NCBI GenBank assembly: GCA_037833965.1
Contig: AP031352.1
Location: forward strand, 13,124,501 to 13,188,500
Direction of reading: 5' to 3'
DNA: 64,000 bases
Origin: Marchantia polymorpha subsp. ruderalis
Taxonomy: Eukaryota > Streptophyta > Marchantiopsida > Marchantiales > Marchantiaceae
This document shows positions 33,201 to 42,205 of this stretch, one piece after another; positions within the stretch are counted from its first letter, which is position 1, and each line of letters begins with the position of its first letter. The position numbers and the translations under genes are program-made. The notes under the pieces were generated by a model. It was not told where the DNA came from. It worked only from the letters and a program-made list of their open reading frames with translations, and made no database searches.

Positions 33201-34146
33201 TGCAGGTGTAGAGTGTTAGTTAGGACTTGGAAGGTATAAAGTTCAAGACGTCTTGCCTTGGGATTCTTCCAGTTTCAGAAGTGCAGATCAAGAACTCATT
33301 TTCTTTGCGTGTTTGTGTCCTTAGTTCTGTCACCGCTAGAGGAGCTATAGCTTGACGAAGATACCGCATTTTGTAGCAGAAGGCCTTCGGCCAAATGTTC
33401 AGAGCCAGTGTACTGGTTAGATACTTGAACAGTTCGTCCCTACACCTTCGGGTGATTGTTCCTGTTTGTACTCCTTCGGGATGTTTCCCCTGAATGCCAA
33501 AGTGAAGTTTTGTTACTTCGAGTAAGCCTTGGTTATAATTCAGGTTACGCTGCAGAAGGGGCCCTCGGGGCAAACCTCTGTAGTATTTCTGGGAATGACT
33601 AGTGCCTGAGAATTCAAACTCGTCAATAGATTGTTATGGTGTGCCACTAGATCTTTTCTCAGTTGAGTCTCTCAGTTCGGACATGTGTTCTTTGCGCGTT
33701 TTGTGAGTTGAGTGTGTTGTTCACCACGTGTGAGTGACTTCGATTTGACGAAGATACCGCATCCGAAGTAGGAAGTCCAACCCGGGTGCCCTGTGCTAGC
33801 AAAAACTAGTGGAAGGGTTGTAAAAGCCGAGTTGGGAGTCACTACCTGCAGATTCGCTGAATGTACTCGTGAGAGACTTTCCCCCTGAAATCTTAAGTAG
33901 AGGTCATAACCGACCTCTGAGTTGTGTTTCTATAGATTCAGGTGTGTGTTGAGTGAACTACGCTGCACTGTGCGTACTCCGAGTTGAGCACTTGCAATAT
34001 TTCTGGGAGTGACAGTCGCCCGAGAATTCAAACTCTTCAATAGTCTGTTAAACGTGACACTTTGTACTTTGTGTGTTGCCTCTGTCCTTGTGGATTCAAC
34101 CTTTTTACTGCTATACTGCAGTTTTAGCCTTTGGTGGGTTATTACA

Positions 34147-34963
34147 CTTCAGATGTCGAGCTTGAATCTGAGCTAGAGCTAGAGTCAATAAATTCTGAGC
34201 TAGACTCATCTGAACTTTCCCCTGAACTTCACCGATACTTTTCTTTCTTCTTTTGGCTCTTGGAACTAGATACATCGGCACTTCTGTATGACATAGCTGC
34301 TTTGACGGCCTCCTCCAAGGTGGTAGGGTGAGCTTGACTAACAGAAATACCCATCTTTCGTGGCAAGGAAGAAACAAACCATGATATGAGCTTGGAATTT
34401 ACCGGTGGCGGATCAATCTTCTTTGCCACCCGCTGAAACTTCTGCAAAAACCTCCGAACACTTTCTTCTCTCTTCATTTTCATTTGGCCTATTTTAATGA
34501 GTGCCTCCGTCTACTCTCCCACCTTCCTAAATTCGAGCAAATACTCAGCTTTAAATAAATCCCAATCAACCTTGATATTAGCTCCCAACGCATTGTACAA
34601 AGGTCTTGCTTCTCCCCTTAGTACTCTAGCCAATGTACTAAGCTTGATAGCATCTTCTCCGTTGGCCTGAGCAATATCAGTGAAATCTTCTATCAACTCA
34701 TCAGGATCTTGCTTTCTCTTACCCGAGAAGGGTTGATACTGAAACCTTGCTCTTTGCATAATCACCATGTGTTCTTTTGGCTCCAATGCCTCCGGGTCAC
34801 TAAGTTCTTCTTCTCCTTCAATCGATTCTTCTTTTGAGCCTTGGGAAGAACTATCTTGAATAGGCACGTCCCCGAACTCTTGAATCACCTCCCTATTCTC
34901 TTCTAGCTCTCCCTCCACAGGAAGGTACACAATTAAATGGCCTTGACTCCTAGTTCGAGGCAT
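34147..34963 (-). mobile_element. Ty3/Gypsy-like gag fossil interrupted by element G
   Basis: On the minus strand an open frame begins MPRTRSQGHLIVYLP and contains PFSGKRKQDPDELIEDFTDIAQANG, LARVLRGEARPLYNAL and DWDLFKAEYLLEFRK. This is followed by the typical plant gag region ESVRRFLQKFQRVAKKI...WFVSSLPRKM...TLEEAVKAAMSYRS. These fit plant Ty3/Gypsy Gag proteins. The gag ends abruptly at 34147 against the right terminus of element G, with its continuation presumably left of the window. It is a broken fossil with at least one break besides the G insertion. Confidence 0.75.
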
Positions 34964-35051
34964 GCCACTACATTAACATGAACCTCTATCTTCTACTAAG
35001 TAAGAAACTTCCATCAAACCAAAGATATTTGCATATATTTCATATGATTGT

Positions 35052-35069
35052 TCCCTGGCAGCGGCGCCA
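35052..35069 (-). other. Retrotransposon primer-binding site, tRNA-Asp type
   Basis: On the minus strand the sequence is TGGCGCCGCTGCCAGGGA, about 90 bp upstream of the gag start. It resembles the TGGCGCCGTTGCCGGGGA site, complementary to tRNA-Asp, used by many plant Gypsy elements (from memory; two differences). It supports assignment of the gag at 34147-34963 and indicates that LTR sequence should start just to the right. Confidence 0.6.
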
Positions 35070-36104
35070 AAAAAAACAAGTACACACTATGTCAGGACTT
35101 GTTATAAGGGATTACACCAATAACACTCTTATGTGATGAAAAATACCCTGTCATTGTAACCGGATACACTGGAAGGGCTCCCTGAGTAAAGAAAATACTA
35201 AAAAAACCACGTTACATTTAGACGTACATGTGATATATTTTATTTCCGTCACCGGAAGAGCAACACTACTCAAGAATTGCAAAAATCTACTCTCAGTCCT
35301 CTAGACTACGTCTCACCGTTACCTTGCGAGGAAAGTCTAGGATTTCTCAGAATTACACAAGGGAAGCTGGCTGCTAGAAATCTACATGCATCACACGAGG
35401 AAAGTACCACTATCTTGCGTCTCATCAGCCATGAGGAAAAGAAAAAGCACACTACGTCTCGGCTCTAAGCTTGTAATCTCCTGATGCCACACCCCCCTCT
35501 AAACTCACAAACACTGAACTATATAGCACGCAAAAAGTCCCAAGCACCCCCGAAAAGCCAAGGCCAAAGCACCCATGGCCCCTCTCCAAGGGTCAAAGAG
35601 TATTTCCAAGAATAAAACACTGAAAACCCATCTCATCACACCTAAAAATAGTACCACTCAATCTCACCTCAAAATAGTCTCACCCATAAACCTGTCTCTT
35701 CACTTTCGCTTGGGGTAACTTGACCCTTGATGATGCCCAGGAATCATACCCTCTCAGATCCCTCCAAGTCCGAAGTCCGAAGAAACTTTGAGTCGAAGAA
35801 CTTTGAGCTGAAGAACTTTCGCCTATTCGTACCAGCCACTTTCGATACTCATAATTTAATGATTTTTCAACCGTTTCTAAAGTTCTTGGGCTCGTTAGAA
35901 CAAACATGCCAAGCTCTATCTATCGAATATCTCTTTAAATAAATTGATTACGATTTGAAAAAGTTATGAGGTATTTATTTTATCAAATCAAACTATCTAT
36001 TGAAAAAAAACTTTAAAAGTACTACTTTATTTACTATCTAAAAAATAGCCACCTCACACCTTCGGTGCATCTGTTAGTATGCGTGAAGAGGTTGCCAAAA
36101 TCCA
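35070..36104. other. LTR-like remnant and unassigned sequence
   Basis: By position after the primer site, at least the first few hundred bases should be the 5' LTR of the gag-bearing element in minus orientation. I could not fix its outer edge or a second LTR. A TIR-family relic lies at about 35740-35945. From 35946 to 36104 the sequence is AT-rich without a recognisable gene. Confidence 0.35.
35740..35945 (-). mobile_element. Relic of a TIR-family 5' region
   Basis: On the minus strand the sequence near 35880-35920 reads like the TTGGAAAGAGCTCGACG...CGAGCCCAAGAAC block of the 5' regions at 1130-1170, 7420-7450 and 26410-26450. The short translation TSPRTLETVEKSLNYEYRKW resembles that of the J 5' region. 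It is old and diverged, with no termini seen. Confidence 0.4.
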
Positions 36105-36995
36105 AAAGGTAAAAGGGTAGAAAGTCGTAGTGGTCGAAGAGCCCCAAGTGCTGTTCAAAACCTTTGCGCTTTTGAATCTCGCTCGAGTTGTACGAGCTAA
36201 ACATGCACGAGATGTAGGTCTCAGGCTTGGCCGTGGTCACTCCATGGGCTATGGCCACCAGATTCTCATTATGTCATGGAGGCATCGATGTCATCTCCGG
36301 CAGAAGGCCAGCCGATCTGGCCGATGGCCACCCTCTTTATTGGGAACCCGACTTTCTCCAACGCTGCATACACTGCGTCGAGGTTATGCGTGATGAGGTT
36401 GCTGACTCATCAATGAGTGAGTCGTCAAAGCTGAGCCGAAGGCCACAGTCCAGTCTCACGAGGCCACCGGCTCCGTACATGGAGTATGGGTAGATGTTGC
36501 AGAAGAACTTGGATTTGACAGAAGACAGCCATGCCACCATTGGTAACATTTAGATGGGGTCGGAGAATTGGCCGCTGGAAGGAAGGTAGGAGGTCGTGAT
36601 AACATGGAAAGCGTGGGCCGTGGTGACTTTAATGTGGCACAGGCGAATTCCGTCCAAGATCTAGTTCAGAGTTTTCATCGCCGGGAGGAGCAGTGCTGGT
36701 TTCGTAACTCTATTAGAGCTGAGCACCTCGTTTCCCACGATGCTACTGGAATTGAATGACAGGATGTTGCCATTGAATCAATCTCGGGGGACATTAAACT
36801 GGAGAGGGCTGTGGGAAACTCTTCATTTGCAATGCGGACGGACAATTGTATGGCGCTGTTAGTGAAAGCTAGGAGGTCTCGTTGTATGTGTGCTACAGGC
36901 GTACGCAGGGGATACCAACTTGTCGCAATCTGTCTACTTCTTGAAGTCTGCTGAGCATGTCGCCATCCAGACAGATTCTTGTCCTCGAATCTACA
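36105..36995 (-). pseudogene. GH17 beta-1,3-glucanase relic 1, left copy
   Basis: On the minus strand, pieces of a plant glycoside hydrolase family 17 domain follow in order across several frames. They are an N-terminal RTRICLDGDMLSRLQEVDRLRQVGIP (compare TGICFGEDGSNIPSRTQVVQKFRDLGI), HIQRDLLAFTNSAIQLSVRIANEEF, VGNEVLSSNRVTKPALL with the acid/base Glu, VKSKFFCNIYPYSMYG, LDAVYAAL-like text, VAIGQIGWPSAGDD, and ETYISCMFSSYNSSEIQKRKGFEQHLGLFD. The catalytic nucleophile of the GEIGWP motif is Gln, and the frame changes several times, so no active enzyme can be made. The same relic with the same Glu-to-Gln change is in the right copy. Confidence 0.75.
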
Positions 36996-37389
36996 GTAAA
37001 AATGCACGTAGAGAATGACCGAATCATGACTATCCAGGGGAAAATAACTTTGATATGTGGTTGTGATGTTACTTATTTTATTCAAGTAGGTGTACCATTG
37101 TCCATTATGTACCTTCGTGGAGCCGTTGTAACGAGTATTGACGAATTTGTTACACAGAAATAGCCGGTAGTCGATTTTTCGATGTGGTAGTGGAATCATT
37201 CTTCTTATGCTCTATTTGGATTTACATCCTAGTGCATACAATATCATCTAAACAAATATTTTCAAGAGAGCTTGCACGCCTCATCAAGTTCTTCCACCGT
37301 CTTCAAAGAAAAATTACCACAAGTCCTTCACGGGAAAAAAATCCACATACTTCCGTTACCAATCTACAACACCTACAGTCATGGACATG

Positions 37390-37667
37390 AACGGATGTTG
37401 ATCGAGTTGTGAGGGATGACGTTCAGGTCGACTGTCGCACCTCCTAGTTCAATTGAACATGGGCACTGGTGATGCCGGCGGTCAGCTTGATACGGCTGCT
37501 AACGGTGTGGTGGAAAATTCCAGAACCACTCGGGCTCGGTCTGGAATCTTGCTTTCGTCCTCTCGGAAGTAGATTCCTAATGAGGCATCTGCTGAGAACG
37601 CGGAAGAAATCTTCGAAAATTGGGGTGATACTTGTGGGCTTTGAATACAGCGAGATGAAGAACTCAT
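37390..37667 (-). pseudogene. GH17 relic 2 (N-terminal fragment), left copy
   Basis: On the minus strand SADASLGIYFREDESKIPDRARVVLEF matches the mature N-terminus of the intact GH17 protein (ADAWTGICFGEDGSNIPSRTQVVQKF). After an internal loss, a second frame gives RIKLTAGITSAHV (compare GIQLTVGITNADF). The GH17 similarity then fades near 37390. A TTCTTCCGCGTTCTCAG acceptor-like sequence precedes the mature start, where plant GH17 genes usually have their single intron. It is separate from relic 1, which has its own N-terminus. Confidence 0.6.
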
Positions 37668-38777
37668 TTTGAGCTCAGATCCTGAGCTTCAAATGAGTGG
37701 AGCCCTTTAGTTTTGTCTCACATTCTCAGAGAACATTCTATGACTTATGAGTATCAGGTATTAAATACATTCGATTTGCTGAATAGCAAGTTAGGATATA
37801 GCATCATTGATGTTTGGTTTTGTTTCAACAACACGACGGATTACTCCTTTCGATCTGAAATTGCTCCAGCACCTTCATCGATTCGATCGATAATGTTAAA
37901 CATGGTTTTCTGCTTTCACAACCCAAGCGGATAGCGAGGATTCGATGCTCTGGTTTTTCATTTTACCTCTTGCCCGCATTTGTTGATTAAGCGGAGAGTA
38001 ACAGTCATCCTTTATTTGCTAACCTGTGAACACTGGTATCAGTATAGTACTCAATTAACAAGCCCTTGTGATGAATGCTGAGGTATATTATATGCAACCC
38101 GGGGAGGTCTCTAGATTTATCGAACAATGAAATGGGCTATGTTTGGATTGAAACTTGTATTATTAATTACGTCATGCTTTCAGCGTCCTGCTTCTAATTT
38201 CCCACTATGGTCTAGATCTGGTCCGTAGAAGACTCGAATAAAGTACGACATACAATGTCAATGTCAATGTTAATACTACATACAGCCTCTAGCGACTAGC
38301 TCGGCTCTCGTGCTGTAGCTTTAATTTTGTACTCCAGCGTTCCAGACATGGAAATCACACCAATTCATGTTTGTTTCGAAAGTCAAGCTCATGGACAACT
38401 TGACAACGACTTAAGCACGTCCGAAGATGCTACAGCCTTAGCGTCACAATATGGAAAATGCGACAAAAAGCCGTCTTCAGCTGAAATATCTGTTGGGACA
38501 CCGACTAGAGTTGCTTCATTGCAGTGACTACAAGGAAAGCTTCGAAGACTTTGACTCCAATCATTCAATCGTGCGTCAAGTACCTCATCCATAGGGCCAG
38601 ATGGTCCTGTCGTCTTCCCAACCTGCTGCAAGAAATATCTTCACAGTTTATGATCTTAGGTAACTCAAGGGGAGGTTGAGATTGTAAAAGTCCTTACGGC
38701 CTCCGTACTCCGTTAGACGCTCATAAAGTGAAGTAGTAAGAAACCTCACCTTCTTCAGCCGAAATTCTCCCATTTAT

Positions 38778-38804
38778 GTGGAGAATGCTCAGGCCATTCT
38801 CCAC
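38778..38804. repeat. Hairpin GTGGAGAATG / CATTCTCCAC
   Basis: A perfect 10-bp inverted repeat with a 7-base spacer; it is also present in the right copy at about 59502-59528. Function is unknown. Confidence 0.6.
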
Positions 38805-40285
38805 GTAGACGGAGATCATTCCGCGCATGCCGCTCATAATTCCAGCAGAGTTTTCGTATTTATTTTCTCACTATTTCATTATTTCCCTCATGTTCAATGA
38901 CTCAAAATAATCTTAGGTAACCTCATAGTCATCTCAGTTTTAGCCACTAGCACTGTCCTTGTATTCAAAAGTCTGGGTCCAGATTGGGGACGCTGGGTCA
39001 AGATTGGAGACGCCGAGTCCTGTCCGCAAGGCTCGGGAGAATTTTGATTAATATAAGGGCAGATTAGAAAATATGTGCAGTTTCTCACCGCCTCGACCAT
39101 TGCCAATATACCATTTTCCTTCACTTTTCATGGCTTTCATTAAAACTCGTATACGGTAACAGCGGCGTCTAGAGGCTTTCAGGTTTATAAACACTTGCAG
39201 GTATGGCAGCCGAACGTAGTGGCCGTCTACTACTGAGGGAGTGCTTACGTATGTCCCGGAAATTTCAACCTGCCCAAGTCCTAGACGAGAGTACTCGCTT
39301 TGAAGATGTGACATGGGCCACTCACCTCAGAGTTGAAACCGTAACTGGGGTAACTTCCAATTCATCAACTTCTGGCATGTCCATACAGTTAGCACTTATA
39401 AAGTATAAAATCAGACAGGTGGTCAAAGCTTGCCATGTGAAAAGCTCCGGACCTCAGGTGCTAAGGTTATATTGGAGCCGACAGATGCTTGCGTCACAGG
39501 AGATCCTTGAGAATATTATCCGAAAGTATATGACAGCTCAGCCAGATTTCATGTGACCACAAGAACTTTCACTGGCTTCGACCCGCCGGTTGTCTCTCGA
39601 TGCGTCCTTCAAGATCAAGCCCTAGGTCACCAAAACTCAGGGGTATTATGTAGAGCGAGATGCTCTCTAAAGAGTAAAATAACTGTTTTAGAATTTTTTT
39701 AAAGTAGCGCATGCAAGATCTTGGTAACTGAAGATCATATGGTACAGAGTGGTGGTTGGTCGACTCTAAGACTTATCCAGAAGACCAAAATAGAATCAAT
39801 ACCTTGGTCATAAAGAAGTTCTCACTAGTATGGTATTTTTTCTTTATATCAACTTCCACAACTGATTTGTACCATGTTAGTGTGGTTGAATACGAAGTTC
39901 AGATATTGGATATACCACATTCCAAGAGTTCCATACAGCAGCAGTACGGCCCGTGTACAATACAAAAGTTTATTCCAAAATAGTGGCAACGAAGAGGAGA
40001 ACGAGACACAAAAGCTATTTAAGTGAAGGACTTTCAATCACTTCATTTTCTGCATCTGGTCCCCTTTCCTGCCTCTCAACGTTGCCCCTTTCCTTCACTG
40101 CGGACACCTCTGAAGTTTGCAGCATGGAAGTACCAAGACAAAAGTATGGTACATTGCCTGCTCGTCCATTCCATATTGGCTTTCTGCCTTTTGGTGGAAA
40201 GCAAATCTGTGGGCCTACTTTCAACAGCAGAAATACTAGTGGTGAGGTGGGAGTAACTTTGAATGTAGTATTAATGAAGTGTAGA

Positions 40286-40316
40286 CTATGGACTACACGA
40301 TCAGTGTAGTCCATAG
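40286..40316. repeat. Perfect 13-bp hairpin, left copy
   Basis: CTATGGACTACAC, loop GATCA, GTGTAGTCCATAG. It is conserved without change in the right copy (61045-61075). Confidence 0.75.
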
Positions 40317-41132
40317 ATGGAGTGATGAGATGGTTGACTTCTGTAGAGATTAGAATGCTCTTTTGAATTACGTTCTTGTTTCTATCTGACTCACCTTTTC
40401 TTCCCTATCCCTACCAGAGAATTGCTTGGTTGACTTTCTTAGTTAGATTCAGATACACATTAAGGAGGTCATTCCACTTTCCGATTCGCAGTATTGAGGA
40501 AAACGAAAGAGAAAACGTTCTGATCTTTGTGAGGTACACATCCCAGAGCCGTATATGCGAAGATAGACGGATGCTAATGGTTATCCGGTGGAGGTACAGC
40601 GTAACATGCCCCAAGCTGGGTCCCTGACTCATCGATGGACAACCAGTTCGACCCCCAGCAACTTGGTTTCCTTGATGCACAATGGAGGACGAAAAAAGTG
40701 AGTTCAGCGTGAGTTGTGGGTAAGTTCGTGAGATGTGAAAATATACGCTCGCGAAGGCAAACAAATGCTTGAGGTGCAGAGGTGTGGGATCCGGAGGCGG
40801 ATCGAGGCAGGTTCCACTTTTCTGAAAAAAGTCTGCCCGAGGCTTTCTTTACAAGTATTTGTACCGCAGTCAAATCAAAACCAGAGTGCGTGAAATCAGC
40901 TTCATTTTGCAGATGATCAATCATGATCTCGAGATTTTATTTCACTCGAAAGACTGTTATTCACTTGCATCTCTAAGCTTGATCTCATCTGATGCAGCTA
41001 GTTGGCTTCATTGACTAAGCATGCTCGCTTTATTAATCTCCCATGCGGGCGTGTGTTGGTATGATAAATGGCTTGATTTGCTTCGCTCTACATGACAGTG
41101 TTCGCATCGTCCTGAACGTCGATACTGTGCTA

Positions 41133-42084
41133 TTAACCGAAATTGATGGTATACTTCGCTTGGAAGTTGCTGGGATTGTACAATCCCCAGCTCCGCTCTA
41201 GACCAGCAGGCTTCAGATTCTCGTCAAACATTGCAAATATGTAAGCCTGGATTTCCAAGTTGGGCTTTAGAGGCGTTCCTCCGCTAGCTAAGCTCACCAG
41301 ATTTTGGTTGTGAATCCGAGCGTTGTTCGTATCGGTGGCAGTGCCTCCTGAAGTGGGCCAGCCGATCTCCCCAACGACCACGCGCATATTTCCCTGCCCC
41401 AATCTCCCCAGAGCTGCATAAACTGCGTCCAGTTGCTGTGCGAGAAGATTCGTATATATCTTGCCATTGTTTGAATCTGTGACGGAGCCAGATCCAAGAC
41501 GGCCATATTGCAAAGTGATTTGCACATTGGAGTATATGTATGTGAAGTAAGGGTAGATGTTGCAGATGAAGTCCGATCCTACCGAGGCCAGCCAGTTCAC
41601 CAAGGGCTGCATCCTTCCGGTGTCAACGAACTGGCCATTGGATGGGGGGAAGCTGTTCGTGACGACGTCGAAAGCGTGAGCTGTTGTTACCTTGATCCCA
41701 CTCTTACCTGCCTGATTTAGCGCCTCTCTCAGATTCTTCATTGAAGACAGCAGTGCGTTTTTCACGTTGTCCGCCGTCGAAGTGAATACTTCGTTTCCCA
41801 CCATCACAGCGACGATGTTACTGAAGCTATAGGGGACGATGTTGCTGTTGACCCAGGTTCTGGCAGAGCCCACACTTCATAAGGCACTGACGAAATCTGC
41901 GTTCGTTATGCCCAACGGTGAGTTGAATGCCGCTGTTGGAGAACGCTTGGAGTGTGCCCTGGTAGGTGTGGTAGAGGCGGACGTGGGTGATGCCCAGGTC
42001 TCGGAACTTCTGAACGACCTGGGTCCTGCTCGGGATATTCGACCCATCTTCCCCAAAACAAATCCCTGTCCAAGCGTCTGCCAT
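41133..42084 (-). pseudogene. GH17 beta-1,3-glucanase, left copy, one-base frameshift
   Basis: It is nearly identical to the intact gene at 61892-62842. It contains the acid/base motif VGNEVF, the nucleophile motif VVGEIGWPTSGG and the C-terminal ERSWGLYNPSNFQAKYTINFG. An extra A at 41914-41915 (CCCAACGG here, CCCACGG in the right copy) shifts the frame after residue 58 (IQLTVG), so the first 58 codons and the remaining domain are in different frames. Other differences are mostly substitutions, for example YSFS for YGSS. Either this copy is a recent pseudogene or the base is an assembly error. If the latter, it would be a second secreted-type endo-1,3-beta-glucanase. Confidence 0.85.
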
Positions 42085-42205
42085 AAAATCACGGGAAAAT
42101 CAGAACTGTAGCTGGCATCAACGTTCACCTTGAAAACAATTCAGCTGAAACTTTGAATGCATTGTATCACTTAAGCTTCAAGTTTATCCAAGTGTTGAAT
42201 CGATT

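Larger units (their letters stand above)
632..34146 (+). mobile_element. Element G: oldest, diverged host copy of the TIR family, split by insertions
   Basis: G is discontinuous: 632-810 (5' region), 25058-26091 (5' region and N-terminal ORF part) and 31506-34146 (rest of ORF and 3' region ending GGTGGGTTATTACA). H (811-25052) and F (26092-31505) are inserted in it, each with a 5-bp duplication of G sequence (GCGCT and GTCAT). Its left end is beyond the window. It is clearly more diverged than the other copies and is broken in several places, so it is probably the oldest. It lies within a Gypsy-like gag (34147 onward), so everything from 1 to 34146 appears to be one compound insertion. Confidence 0.75.
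37668..41132. other. Duplicated intergenic stretch without recognised gene, left copy
   Basis: There are several open frames of 60-120 codons (for example 38327-38527 and 39203-39556 on plus, 40411-40764 on minus), none resembling a family I know. The frame at 39203 is altered by an indel relative to the right copy, which argues against coding. Two hairpins are present (38778-38804 and 40286-40316). Confidence 0.5.
36105..42205. repeat. Segmental duplication, left copy (6.1 kb)
   Basis: The sequence matches 55020-62965 in the same orientation with few substitutions. Indels are: 1.6 kb present only in the right copy (55968-57578, joined here at about 37053); about 0.2 kb present only on the right (58481-58690, corresponding to about 37956-37966 here); about 55 bp present only on the right near 60185-60235; and a small extra repeat here near 38985-39015. 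Both copies carry two GH17 relics and one GH17 gene on the minus strand. Similarity ends about 120 bp upstream of the GH17 start. Confidence 0.9.

Noticed and set aside
39203-39556. 117-codon frame in the duplicated intergenic stretch as a gene
   Set aside because: The counterpart at 59908-60183 differs in its C-terminal third because of an indel, and no motif is recognised.
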